Shown: positions 23,772 through 33,020 of the stretch, in pieces | Layout: every line of letters begins with the position of its first letter | Numbering within the stretch: position 1 is the stretch's first letter | Assembly (NCBI GenBank): GCA_030725715.1 | Contig: JANRFG010000035.1 | Span: 1-43,495 of the forward strand | DNA: 43,495 nt | Source: Opitutales bacterium | GTDB taxonomy: Bacteria > Verrucomicrobiota > Verrucomicrobiia > Opitutales > UBA953 | Direction of reading: 5' to 3' | Position numbers and translations under genes: made by a program | The notes under the pieces: model-generated | Told to the model about the DNA's origin: nothing | Seen by the model: only the letters and a program-made list of their open reading frames with translations | Databases searched by the model: none

Positions 23772-25229
23772 ATGTCCTCTCCGCTGCCGCTTGATCCGTC
23801 CTTGCCCGAGCCGCTCGCCCGGCGCGAATTCCTCCGGATGCTCGGCGCCGCCGGCGCCGCGACGCTCTCGATGAGCGCCCCGCGTCTACTCGCCGAAAGC
23901 GAGAAGCTCGTGCAGCCGACCGCGACGGCCGATGCGGTCATCCTCATCTGGCTCGCCGGCGGCATGGCCGCGCCCGAGACCTTCGACCCGAAGCGCTACG
24001 CGCCTTACGAGAAGGGCCTCACCTACGACCGCGTCCTCAGCACGTTCCCGGCGATCCCGACCTCGGTGGACGGCGTCCGCATCTGCGAGGGTCTCGAGCA
24101 CATCGCCCAGGTCATGGACCGCGGCACGCTGATCCGTTCGGCGGTGCAGCCGGACCTCGGCAGCATCCTGCACTCGCGTCACCAGTTCCATTGGCACACC
24201 GGTTACGTCCCGCCGCAGACCGTCGCCTGCCCGCACATCGGCGCCTGGATGGCCCGCGTGCTCGGCCCGCGCAATCCTGTGATGCCGGCCTTCATCAACA
24301 TCGGCCAGCGCCTCGAAGGCATCGGCGAGAGCGAGGAGCTCAAGGCCTTCACCACTGCCGGATTCTTCGGCGGCGAATACGGCCCGATGAACCTGCCGTT
24401 CCCGGAAGAGGCCGCCGCCGCCGTGCGCCCGCCCAAGGGCATGGACGCCGGTCGCTTCGTGAACCGCGACCGCGAGTTCCGTCGCCTCGTCGACGCGACG
24501 CCGGACCGCGACCTGCTCAGCGACCACCAGCATCAGTCCATGCTGCGTTCGATGGACAACGCCTACCGCCTGCTCAGCGCCAAGGAGCGCGCCGCGTTCG
24601 ACATCTCGCTCGAGACGCCCGAGGTCCAGAAGGATTACGACACCGGTCGCTTCGGCCGCGGCTGCCTGCTGGCCCGTCGCCTCGTCGAGAACGGCGCGCG
24701 CTTCGTCGAGGTCACCACGGAATACGTCCCGTTCTTCCAGTGGGACACGCACGGCAAGGGCCACGAGACCGTCGCCAAGATGCACGCCGAGATCGACCGC
24801 CCGATCGCGCGCCTCGTCCGCGACCTCGAGCAGCGCGGGTTGCTCGACCGCACCTTGGTCATCATCGCCAGCGAGTTCAGCCGCGACGCCTTGATCGAAG
24901 GCCGCCCCGGCTCGCAGGCCAAGGACCAGGCCTTCAACAAGTCCGGCGTCATCACCAGCCCCGACCATTACGGCCTGCACCGTCACTTCACCGGCGGCAC
25001 GAGCGTCGTCATGTTCGGCGGCGGCGTGAAGAAGGGCCACGTCCACGGCGCCACCGCGGACGAGCGTCCGCTCGTCGCGATCAAGGACCCCGTCTCGATC
25101 AGCGACATGCACGCCACGATCTTCCGCGCGATGGGCATCAGCCCCAAGACCGCTTTCGACGTCGAGGGCCGACCCTTCTACGCGACCGTCGACGGCAAGG
25201 GCGTGCCGATCCCGATCTTCAGGAGCTGA
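23772..25229 (+). CDS. DUF1501 protein, Tat-exported, divergent motif
   Basis: DUF1501 proteins are alkaline-phosphatase-like fold proteins almost always paired with DUF1549/DUF1553 proteins. The start at ATG 23772 gives 485 residues with a twin-arginine signal (R17-R18-E-F-L-R followed by a hydrophobic Ala-rich core), so it is exported folded, probably with a bound metal. The central WLAGGMAAPETFDPK (residues 58-72) is a family feature. The usual GEFGRTP and GRDHHP blocks are replaced by ASEFSRDA and DHYGLHRHF, with a longer spacer, so the site differs from the copy at 33021. The C-terminus overlaps the convergent glycerate kinase by 11 bp. It starts 5 bp after the cytochrome gene. Confidence 0.88.
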   Translation: MSSPLPLDPSLPEPLARREFLRMLGAAGAATLSMSAPRLLAESEKLVQPTATADAVILIWLAGGMAAPETFDPKRYAPYEKGLTYDRVLSTFPAIPTSVDGVRICEGLEHIAQVMDRGTLIRSAVQPDLGSILHSRHQFHWHTGYVPPQTVACPHIGAWMARVLGPRNPVMPAFINIGQRLEGIGESEELKAFTTAGFFGGEYGPMNLPFPEEAAAAVRPPKGMDAGRFVNRDREFRRLVDATPDRDLLSDHQHQSMLRSMDNAYRLLSAKERAAFDISLETPEVQKDYDTGRFGRGCLLARRLVENGARFVEVTTEYVPFFQWDTHGKGHETVAKMHAEIDRPIARLVRDLEQRGLLDRTLVIIASEFSRDALIEGRPGSQAKDQAFNKSGVITSPDHYGLHRHFTGGTSVVMFGGGVKKGHVHGATADERPLVAIKDPVSISDMHATIFRAMGISPKTAFDVEGRPFYATVDGKGVPIPIFRS

Positions 25230-26331
25230 GCGCGCGGAGCGGCGCGGCGTGGGCGCGTACCGCGGACTCGAGGAGCTCGCCGGTGCGACGCATCGCTTCT
25301 TCGAGCGGCATCGTCGCCGGCTTGATGCCGATGAGCAGGTCGAACTGCGCGCGCAGCGCGTCCGAGTCGTCGACCGAACCGGCGACGCCGACGATCTTCT
25401 TGCCGAGCTGACGCGCGAGGCGGGCGACGCCGACCGGGCCTTTGCCTTGCAGGCTCTGTTCGTCGAGGCGGCCTTCGCCCGTGATGACGAGGTCGGCGGC
25501 GGCGACGCGCGCTTCCAGTCCGATTTGCGAAGCGACCATGTCGAAGCCGCTCACCAGACGTCCGTCGAGGAAAGCCATGAGCCCGAAGCCGAGGCCGCCG
25601 GCGGCGCCGGCGCCGGGGAGGTCGCGCGGGTCGACGCCGAGGTCGCGGTGGGCGAGGTCGGCCAGGTGTTCGAGCCGTTGTTCGAACCAAGCGAAGTCAC
25701 GGACGCCTTTCTGGGGTCCGTAGACCCGGGTGGCTCCGCGGGGGCCGAGGAGGGGGTTGTCGACGTCACAGGCCACGATCAGCTCGCAGGAGGGGAGGGC
25801 GGCGGGCCGGACGACCTGGTCTGCTTCGAGGAGGGTCTCCAAGGTGGGGGAGTAGTCCTGGCCTTGGCGTTTGAACTGGTACCCCAGGGCGAGGGCGACC
25901 CCTAGGCCGCCGTCGTTGGTGGCGCTCCCTCCGATGCCGATCAGGATGCGCCTGGCCCCCCGGCGGAGGGCTGATTGGAGGAGGATTCCTGTCCCTAAGC
26001 TGCTGGCTTTAAATGGGTTAAGTTCGATATCATGGACGATGGCCAAGCCGCTGGCCGCGCTCATCTCCATGACGGCCGTGGCGGAGCTGGCGATCCAGCC
26101 GAAGGGGGCTTGGATGGGCCGGCCATGGGCGTCGCAGGTCTTTTCGCTGACCCATTCCCCGGCGAGAGCGGTCGTCATGGCCAAAGCGGTGCCTTCGCCC
26201 CCGTCGGCGATCGGGCAGAGGTCGAAATCCGACCCCGGAAACAGCCTTTCTAGGCTATTTTTAATATGAAAAGCCGCCTTTTCGGCCGCCAGGGAGCCCT
26301 TGAATTTGTCGTTGGCGATCAGGATGCGCAT
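25219..26331 (-). CDS. Glycerate kinase (GlxK/GarK type)
   Basis: Phosphorylates D-glycerate with ATP, probably to 2-phosphoglycerate as in GlxK and GarK, in glyoxylate and sugar-acid breakdown. The 370-residue protein (start ATG 26331, MRILIANDKFKGSLAA) has the family signature blocks: PIADGGEGT near residues 40-48, IGIGGSATNDGG near 130, GAGAAGGLGFG near 240, and ITGEGRLDEQS near 275. Length is usual for the family. It is the lone minus-strand gene inside the exported-protein region and separates the two cytochrome/DUF1501 loci. It might serve sugar-acid metabolites made by those loci, but nothing shows co-regulation. Confidence 0.9.
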   Translation of the reverse strand: MRILIANDKFKGSLAAEKAAFHIKNSLERLFPGSDFDLCPIADGGEGTALAMTTALAGEWVSEKTCDAHGRPIQAPFGWIASSATAVMEMSAASGLAIVHDIELNPFKASSLGTGILLQSALRRGARRILIGIGGSATNDGGLGVALALGYQFKRQGQDYSPTLETLLEADQVVRPAALPSCELIVACDVDNPLLGPRGATRVYGPQKGVRDFAWFEQRLEHLADLAHRDLGVDPRDLPGAGAAGGLGFGLMAFLDGRLVSGFDMVASQIGLEARVAAADLVITGEGRLDEQSLQGKGPVGVARLARQLGKKIVGVAGSVDDSDALRAQFDLLIGIKPATMPLEEAMRRTGELLESAVRAHAAPLRALSS

Positions 26332-26392
26332 CGTCCGGCGAGGCATCCTCGCCTTGGGGTCTTCTCTTTACAATCCGAATGGGGAAGCGCTC

Positions 26393-26420
26393 TTGATTTC
26401 CCGAGGATCTGAACTACATT
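26393..26420 (+). promoter_or_regulatory. Predicted promoter upstream of the first tandem cytochrome gene
   Basis: TTGATT (26393-26398) and TACATT (26415-26420) are 16 bases apart, each matching four of six consensus positions. They precede the gene at 26493 by about 70 bases and lie between divergent genes, so a plus-strand promoter is needed here. The leader contains no Shine-Dalgarno site. Confidence 0.4.
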
Positions 26421-26492
26421 CATGCCCAAGGTACTTTCCCCACCTCCGCTTTTTCGCGGCCCAGCCTCCCTCCACCTTTAACAAAAATCCCC

Positions 26493-29400
26493 ATGCTGTC
26501 GCTCCGTCACACCACCCTTGCGTTCTCGCTGCTCGCTTCCGCCTTCGCGGTCGCCGCCGAGGAGGCGCAGCCTTCGAAGGAAGGGCTCGAGTTCTACGAG
26601 AAGAACATCCGGCCGATCCTCATCGACCGTTGCTACGAGTGCCACTCCGCCGAGAAGAACTCCTCGAAGGGAGGGCTCATCCTCGACTCCCGCGACGGCG
26701 CCTACAAGGGCGGCGACGAAGGTCCTGCCGTCGTCCCCGGCGACCTCGAGAAGTCCCTGCTCGTCAAGGCCGTCCAGTACACCGATCCGGAGTTCTCGAT
26801 GCCGCCCAGGAAGACCGGCGGCAAGCTGCCCGACGAGAAGATCGCGCTCCTCGAAGAGTGGGTCAAGATGGGTGCGCCCATGCCGGGTGGCGGCGCCGCC
26901 AAGCTGACCGGAATCACCAGCAAGGCCCGCGAGCATTGGTCTTACCAGCCCGTCAAGAAACTCCCCGTGCCCGAAGTGAAGAACAAGGCCTGGGTCAAGA
27001 ACCCCATCGACGCGTTCGTCCTGGCCAAGCTCGAGGAGAAGGGACTCCAGCCCAATCCCGCCGCCGGCCACGAGACCTTCCTCCGTCGCGTCTACTACGA
27101 CCTGATCGGCCTCCCGCCCACCTCCGAGCAGGTCGACGCGTTCGTCAAGGCCTGCGACAACGCCGCGCTCGCCGACTCGCTTGCCGCCCGCACCGGCCGC
27201 CCGTCCGGCAACCTCGAAGCCGTCTACACGAAGCAGGTCGACTTCCTGCTCGCCTCGCCGCACTACGGCGAACGCTGGGCCCGCCACTGGCTCGACACCG
27301 CGCGCTATTCCGACACGCGCGGCCTGCAGGTCGACCAGGGCGACAGCCTCTTCCGCGACTACCGCTACGCCTACGCCTGGACCTACCGCGATTACGTCAT
27401 CAATGCGATGAACGATGACAAGCCGTACGACCAGTTCGTCGTGGAGCAGCTCGCCGCCGACCGCATCCCGGACATCTCTCCCGACGATCCCCGCCTCGCC
27501 GCCCTCGGCTTCATCACCATCGGCAAGCGCTTCGAGGACATCCATGACACCATCGACGAGCGCATCGACACGACCTCCAAGGCCTTCCTCGGCCTGACCG
27601 TCGCCTGTTCGCGCTGCCACGACCACAAGTTCGACCCGATCCCGATCAAGGACTACTATTCGTTGCACGGCATCTTCGCCTCGATCGTCGAGCCGCTGCA
27701 GCAGACGCCCATCGCCGCCACCGGCAAGACCGCCGCCGCCCGCTCCGACTTCGTCAAGCGCCTCAACCAGCTCCAGGACGAGCAGGTCGCCGGCTTCTTC
27801 CGCTACATGCGTGAGACCCGCGCCCGCTATGACCACGAGATGGCCGGCCGCCTCATGATCGCCACCGTCCGCCGCGGCTCCTCCGAGGCCGGCGAATACT
27901 CCGACCGCTACAAGATCGACCTCCAGTCCGACACGGACTTCGCCGCCATGCGCATCCAGAAGGACTCGCCGATCACCGGACCCTTCGCCGCCCTGGCCTC
28001 CGTGCCCTTCGTCTACTTCGCCGAGCGCGCTCCGATCGTCCTCAAGGAATACCTCGACGACCCGGAGAACCGCGTGAACCCGTACATCGCCGCCGGCCTC
28101 CGGAACCTCAAACCGAAGACGATGCACGACGTCGCCGCCGCCTACCAGCGCATCTACGTCGAGAACAAGGCCGCGATCCTCGCTCACCTCAACCTCCTGG
28201 CCAAGCCGGGAGAAGAGTGGAAGAAGACCTCACCGGCCATCGCCGAGATGACCGGCTACCCGTGGGCCATCCCCTCGCACGACGAGATCTTCGAGAACGA
28301 AGAGATGATCTCCCTCTTCAGTACGCGCAAATTCTGCCAGGACTGGCAGAACCGCCCGATCTACGGCGGCATCGGCAACCGCGCGCCGGTCGCCTACTTC
28401 CGTCACGCCCAGATCAACGAGCTCCGTCTCTCCCACCCGGGCGTCCCCGGCCACGCGATGGTCGTCCAGGATTCCGAGGGCGCGAAGGACAGCTACGTGT
28501 TCAAGCGCGGCGACAAGAACCTCAAGGGTGAGATCGTCCCCCGCCAGTTCCTCGACATCCTGACGGTCGGCGAGCGCCGCCCGTACGTCGACGGCAGCGG
28601 CCGCTACGAGTTCGCCCAGTCCATCATCTCCAAGGACAACCCGATCACCGCCCGCGTGGCCGTGAACCGCACCTGGACCAAGCACTTCGGCGAAGGCTTC
28701 GTGAACACGCCCGACGACCTCGGCAACATGGCCGAGAAGCCCTCGCACCCCGAGCTGCTCGACTACCTCGCCACGGACCTCATGGAGAACGGCTGGAAGA
28801 TGAAGCGCCTCCACCGCATGATCGTGCTCAGCAATACCTTCCGCCAGGATTCCGACCCCACCGCGAACCCGCTCGTGGCCAAGAAGGGCCCGGTCGATCC
28901 GCTCAAGGTCGACGCCGGCAACCGCCTCCTCTGGCGCGGCAACCTGCGTCGCCTCGACTTCGAGTCCATCCGTGACTCGATGATCCTGCTCACCGGCAAG
29001 ATGACCACCACCGTCGGCGGCCAGCCGGCGAACATCACCGACGAGCCGTTCAGCTACCGCCGCAGCCTCTACGGCTACGTTGACCGCCGCCGCCTCAGCG
29101 ACACCCTCTCGCAGTTCGACTACGGCGACCCCGACCAGTCGAACACGAAGCGCAACTCGACCATCGTGCCCCAGCAGGCGCTGTTCTTCATGAACAACGC
29201 CCTGGCCGTCGACGTCGCCCGCGCCGTCTCCTCCCGCAAGGACGTCGTCAACGCGATGTCCGAGGACCAGCGCATCGTCGCCATGTTCCGCTGCATGTTC
29301 CAGCGTCGTCCGTCCACGAACGAGATCCGCGTCGCCCAGGAGTTCCTGACCAAGATGAAGATGACCGTCGCGTCCTCCAAGGTGCGTCCGGCCAGCAGGC

Positions 29401-29636
29401 CCGGTGAGCGCGGCAAGGCCGTGGCGCCCGTCGCCCGCACCGCCGCCCCGCCGACCAAGGCCGCGCCGGTGATGGCTCCGGACGGCGAAGAGAGCATGAT
29501 GATGGCCGTGACCGGCGGCGGCGCCGAAGGCGTCCTGCGCAACGTGGGCGAGATGATCTCCCGCGAGCCGCTGAACCCGGTCGAGCTGCTCGTCCACTCC
29601 CTCCTGCTCTCGAACGAGTTCATCTACGTCAACTGA
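26493..29636 (+). CDS. PSCyt1/DUF1549/DUF1553 c-type cytochrome-like protein, copy 1
   Basis: An exported 1047-residue protein: signal peptide (MLSLRHTTLAFSLLASAF), PSCyt1 with haem motif C47-Y-E-C50-H51, DUF1549 (about residues 165-375) ending in the second motif C372-S-R-C375-H376, a central helical segment of unknown fold (about 400-650), and DUF1553 (about 705-1000). Shared wording with the next gene (SKGGLILDSRDG, HYGERWARHWLDTARYSD) shows that the two are paralogues. A low-complexity linker near residues 975-1005 (KAVAPVARTAAPPTKAAP) is poorly conserved. A strong terminator follows. No DUF1501 gene is directly downstream, so it may use the product of 33021. Confidence 0.9.
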   Translation: MLSLRHTTLAFSLLASAFAVAAEEAQPSKEGLEFYEKNIRPILIDRCYECHSAEKNSSKGGLILDSRDGAYKGGDEGPAVVPGDLEKSLLVKAVQYTDPEFSMPPRKTGGKLPDEKIALLEEWVKMGAPMPGGGAAKLTGITSKAREHWSYQPVKKLPVPEVKNKAWVKNPIDAFVLAKLEEKGLQPNPAAGHETFLRRVYYDLIGLPPTSEQVDAFVKACDNAALADSLAARTGRPSGNLEAVYTKQVDFLLASPHYGERWARHWLDTARYSDTRGLQVDQGDSLFRDYRYAYAWTYRDYVINAMNDDKPYDQFVVEQLAADRIPDISPDDPRLAALGFITIGKRFEDIHDTIDERIDTTSKAFLGLTVACSRCHDHKFDPIPIKDYYSLHGIFASIVEPLQQTPIAATGKTAAARSDFVKRLNQLQDEQVAGFFRYMRETRARYDHEMAGRLMIATVRRGSSEAGEYSDRYKIDLQSDTDFAAMRIQKDSPITGPFAALASVPFVYFAERAPIVLKEYLDDPENRVNPYIAAGLRNLKPKTMHDVAAAYQRIYVENKAAILAHLNLLAKPGEEWKKTSPAIAEMTGYPWAIPSHDEIFENEEMISLFSTRKFCQDWQNRPIYGGIGNRAPVAYFRHAQINELRLSHPGVPGHAMVVQDSEGAKDSYVFKRGDKNLKGEIVPRQFLDILTVGERRPYVDGSGRYEFAQSIISKDNPITARVAVNRTWTKHFGEGFVNTPDDLGNMAEKPSHPELLDYLATDLMENGWKMKRLHRMIVLSNTFRQDSDPTANPLVAKKGPVDPLKVDAGNRLLWRGNLRRLDFESIRDSMILLTGKMTTTVGGQPANITDEPFSYRRSLYGYVDRRRLSDTLSQFDYGDPDQSNTKRNSTIVPQQALFFMNNALAVDVARAVSSRKDVVNAMSEDQRIVAMFRCMFQRRPSTNEIRVAQEFLTKMKMTVASSKVRPASRPGERGKAVAPVARTAAPPTKAAPVMAPDGEESMMMAVTGGGAEGVLRNVGEMISREPLNPVELLVHSLLLSNEFIYVN

Positions 29637-29657
29637 CGTTTTTGACAGGTTTTTGAC

Positions 29658-29690
29658 GAGGCCGGCCCTTGCGAGGGGCCGGCCTCTTCG
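29658..29690 (+). terminator. Terminator between the tandem cytochrome genes
   Basis: An 11-bp stem GAGGCCGGCCC/GGGCCGGCCTC (29658-29668 with 29676-29686) closes a seven-base loop and is followed by TTCGTTTA. It begins 22 bases after the stop of the upstream gene, so the two paralogues are probably separate transcripts. Confidence 0.75.
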
Positions 29691-29710
29691 TTTATCGGCT
29701 CAAACTCACA

Positions 29711-29749
29711 TGAAATGCTTGAAACATTTCAGTCGTATGGGAGTATTAA
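29711..29749 (+). promoter_or_regulatory. Promoter with overlapping inverted repeat upstream of cytochrome copy 2
   Basis: TTGAAA (29719-29724) precedes TATTAA (29744-29749) by 19 bases or AGTATT (29742-29747) by 17. The -35 lies inside the loop of a perfect inverted repeat, TGAAATG-n7-CATTTCA (29711-29731), so a bound dimer would block or recruit polymerase. The ATG at 29792 lies about 40 bases downstream of the -10. Confidence 0.4.
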
Positions 29750-29791
29750 ATACCAGCAGCAACCCCCTGCCGCCCAGCCCTTAAACCCACC

Positions 29792-32700
29792 ATGCCATCC
29801 CTGTCCGTCAGTCTCCGTCTGCTCGCCCTCGTCTCCGTCGCCGGCCTCGGCGCCGCCGACGCCCCTGAGCCGAAGATGGATCCGGCCGGCCTCGAGTTCT
29901 TCGAAAAGAACATCCGGCCGATCCTCACCGAGCGTTGCTACGAATGCCACTCGAAGGAGAAGGGCGTGTCGAAGGGCGGACTCATCCTCGATTCCCGCCA
30001 GGGCATGCTGTCCGGCGGCGACCTCGGTCCGGCCGTCGTCACCGGCGACCTCAAGAAATCCCTGATCGTCGTCGCGGTCCACCAGGCCGACCCGGACATC
30101 TCGATGCCGCCGCGCAAGGCCGGCGCCAAGCTTTCCACCACGCAGATCGGCCACATCGAGCAATGGATCAAGATGGGCGCGCCCGCCCCCGCCGGCGCCG
30201 GCGGCGCCAAGCTGACCGGACTGTCCGACAAGGCGCGCGCGCACTGGGCCTTCCAGCCCGTCCAGACCTACGCGGTGCCGACCAAGCTGAGCAATCCCGC
30301 CTGGTGCCAGAACGAAGTCGACGCCTTCATCATGGCCAAGCTCGACGAGAAGGGCCTCAAGCCCAGCCCGGCCGCCGACGGCGAAGCCCTGCTGCGTCGC
30401 CTTTCCTACGACCTGATCGGCCTGCCGCCCACGAGCGTCGAGGTCGACGCCTTCTCGCGCGACTATGACTCCGCGCTGGCTTACGACGCCATGGCCGCGC
30501 GCAGGGGACAGCCCGCGCGCGCCGTGGCCGGCGTCGTCGAGCGCACCGTCGACCGCCTGCTCGCCTCGCCCCATTACGGCGAACGCTGGGCCCGCCACTG
30601 GCTCGACACCGCCCGCTACTCCGACACCAAGGGACTGAAGCGCAACGGCACCATCGATACCTTTGACAGCTCCTGGACCTACCGCGACTACGTCATCGAC
30701 GCCTTCAACACCGACAAGCCCTACGACCAGTTCATCATCGAGCAGCTCGCGGCCGACCGTCTGCCCAACCTCGCCAAGGATGACCCGCGCCTCGCCGCGC
30801 TCGGCTTCGTCACCGTCGGCAAGCGCTTCCAGAACAACGACGACACCATCGACGAGCGCATCGACGCCACGACCAAGGGCTTCCTCGGCCTGACCGTCGC
30901 CTGCTCGCGCTGCCACGACCATAAGTTCGACCCGATCCCGGCGGCCGACTACTACTCGCTCCACGGCATCTTCGCCTCCGTGATCGAGCCGCAGACCAAC
31001 CCCGTCATCCGCAATCCGCTGCTCGTCGGCAAGAACGCCCCGAGCAACGCCTACCGCGCCGACTACGAGAAGCGCCTCGCCGCGCTCATCGAGGAGACCG
31101 CCCAGGGTTACTACAAGCACCTCGTCGGCATGCAGGCGGCCTTCCATCGGGAGTTCGCCCCGCGCGCCCTGTCCGCCATGGTCGGGGGCTTCCGCAGCAC
31201 CGCGGGCTTCGACGTCCTGAAGAAGTACGACCTCGGCCAGAGCCGCGAACTCGACCCGTCCTTCGCCGCCGTCATGGCCCGTCCGGACCATCCGATCACC
31301 GGTCCGCTCGTCCGCCTCAAGCGCGTCGGCGCCGAGGAGTTCGCGCAGAAGGCCCCGGCCATCCTCGAGGCCGCGCTCGCCGACAAGAAGTCGCCGGTCA
31401 ACCCGCTCATCGCCGAGGCCCTCCGCGGCCTCAAGCCGAAGTCCGTCGACGAAGTCGCGCTCGCCTACCAGGCCGCCTTCAAGAAGCACCGCGACAAGAT
31501 CCTCGCCCACGTCCAGCTGCGCACCCAGCCCGGCCGCAAGGGCGAGAAGGACGATCCCGCCGTCGCCCAGCTCGCGGCCTTCCCCTGGCCCCTGCCGGAC
31601 GTCGAGGACATCCGGGCCGTCACCGTGCTCGAGCGTCTCACCGAAAGCCGGGACTTCTGTTCCCCCGGACAGGTCCCGATCAGCTCGACCTTCGTCAACA
31701 ACAACAAGCCGACCCGCTACTTCAAGTTCGGCGAGATCAACGCGCTCGACATCACCCACCCGGGAGGTCCCGGCACGGCGATGGTCATCACCGACGTCGA
31801 GAAGCCCCGCGACAGCAACGTCTACATCCGCGGCGACCGCAACAAACGCGGCCCCGTGGCCCCCCGCCAGTTCCTCGAGGTCCTCGCCGGCCCGGACCGC
31901 CTGCCGTTCTACGAAGGCAGCGGCCGCCGCGAGCTCGCCCTCGCCATCGCCAACCGTACCAATCCGCTCACGGCCCGCGTGCTCGTGAACCGTCTCTGGG
32001 CGCACCACTTCGGCGCCGGCATCGTCTCCTCGCCCGACGACTTCGGCAACATGTCCGAGGCCCCCACGCATCCCGAGCTGCTCGACTGGATGGCCACCAC
32101 GTTCGTCGAGGGCGGCTGGTCCATCAAGAAGATGCATAAGCGCATCCTCCTCTCCGCCGCCTACCGTCAGTCCGCCAACCCCGGCACCAACGTCCTGCTG
32201 ACGCAGAAGTCCGGGGTGGATCCGACCAAGGTCGACGGCGGCAACAAGTTCCTCTGGCACGCCAACCTGCGTCGCCTGGACTTCGAGAGCATCCGCGACT
32301 CGATGCTGCTCCTCTCCGGCAAGCTCGACCGCGCCATGGGCGGCCGCGCGGTCAACATCACCGACGAGCCTTACAGCTACCGTCGCACGATCTACGGCTT
32401 CATCGACCGCGACAAGCTCAGCGAGCTCCAGACGCAGTTCGACTTCGCCGATCCGAACATGGCCAACTCCATGCGCAGCTCCACGATCGTGCCGCAGCAG
32501 GCGTTGTTCTTCATGAACAATCCGCTGGCGGTCGAAGTCGCCCGCAACGTCAACGCGCGTCCGGAGATGACGAGGGCCACGTCCGACGACGAACGCATCA
32601 CCCAGCTCTACCGCATCATGTACCAGCGCTCGCCCACCGTGCAGGAGCGCCAGATCGCCCGTGAGTTCGTGACCCGCATCGTCGGTTACATCGATGAGCC

Positions 32701-32950
32701 GGTGGTCCAGGCCCCCGCCAAGGGAGACCGCGCCGCGAAGGCCAAGGCTGAACGGGTCGCGAAGGCCAAGGCCGACATGGCCGCCCTCACCAAGGGCCCT
32801 TCGGTCCCGGAAGTGAAGCTCGAGACCTCGGTTAAAGGCGGGAAAATCGTGAATAACACGGAAATGGTCTCCCGTAAGGAGCCCTCCAGCCCCTGGATCA
32901 TGCTGGCCCAGTCCATGATCTGCTCTAACGAGTTCGTCTACCTGAATTGA
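29792..32950 (+). CDS. PSCyt1/DUF1549/DUF1553 c-type cytochrome-like protein, copy 2
   Basis: The 1052-residue paralogue of the gene at 26493, with the same order: signal peptide (MPSLSVSLRLLALVSVAGLG), haem motif C49-Y-E-C52-H53, DUF1549, second haem motif C371-S-R-C374-H375, a central helical part, and DUF1553. Its central part differs most from copy 1. Near the C-terminus a Lys/Ala-rich stretch (about residues 975-995) replaces copy 1's Pro/Ala linker. It has its own promoter and an inverted repeat. The DUF1501 gene at 33021 follows after 70 bp, so the pair is the standard arrangement of this family. Function is not established; exported electron transfer is likely. Confidence 0.9.
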   Translation: MPSLSVSLRLLALVSVAGLGAADAPEPKMDPAGLEFFEKNIRPILTERCYECHSKEKGVSKGGLILDSRQGMLSGGDLGPAVVTGDLKKSLIVVAVHQADPDISMPPRKAGAKLSTTQIGHIEQWIKMGAPAPAGAGGAKLTGLSDKARAHWAFQPVQTYAVPTKLSNPAWCQNEVDAFIMAKLDEKGLKPSPAADGEALLRRLSYDLIGLPPTSVEVDAFSRDYDSALAYDAMAARRGQPARAVAGVVERTVDRLLASPHYGERWARHWLDTARYSDTKGLKRNGTIDTFDSSWTYRDYVIDAFNTDKPYDQFIIEQLAADRLPNLAKDDPRLAALGFVTVGKRFQNNDDTIDERIDATTKGFLGLTVACSRCHDHKFDPIPAADYYSLHGIFASVIEPQTNPVIRNPLLVGKNAPSNAYRADYEKRLAALIEETAQGYYKHLVGMQAAFHREFAPRALSAMVGGFRSTAGFDVLKKYDLGQSRELDPSFAAVMARPDHPITGPLVRLKRVGAEEFAQKAPAILEAALADKKSPVNPLIAEALRGLKPKSVDEVALAYQAAFKKHRDKILAHVQLRTQPGRKGEKDDPAVAQLAAFPWPLPDVEDIRAVTVLERLTESRDFCSPGQVPISSTFVNNNKPTRYFKFGEINALDITHPGGPGTAMVITDVEKPRDSNVYIRGDRNKRGPVAPRQFLEVLAGPDRLPFYEGSGRRELALAIANRTNPLTARVLVNRLWAHHFGAGIVSSPDDFGNMSEAPTHPELLDWMATTFVEGGWSIKKMHKRILLSAAYRQSANPGTNVLLTQKSGVDPTKVDGGNKFLWHANLRRLDFESIRDSMLLLSGKLDRAMGGRAVNITDEPYSYRRTIYGFIDRDKLSELQTQFDFADPNMANSMRSSTIVPQQALFFMNNPLAVEVARNVNARPEMTRATSDDERITQLYRIMYQRSPTVQERQIAREFVTRIVGYIDEPVVQAPAKGDRAAKAKAERVAKAKADMAALTKGPSVPEVKLETSVKGGKIVNNTEMVSRKEPSSPWIMLAQSMICSNEFVYLN

Positions 32951-33020
32951 TCACCCCACGCTCGAAAGAGTTGTTTTTCTACAATAGCCCCCTCACAATT
33001 ACACCAACCTCATCATCCCC

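Noticed and set aside
26478-28187. A 569-codon minus-strand frame opposite cytochrome copy 1
   Set aside because: Antisense shadow with no signal, motif or leader.
29729-32260. An 843-codon minus-strand frame opposite cytochrome copy 2
   Set aside because: Same antisense composition pattern (Gly, Val, Asp, Arg) and no motif; the plus-strand gene has clear family motifs.
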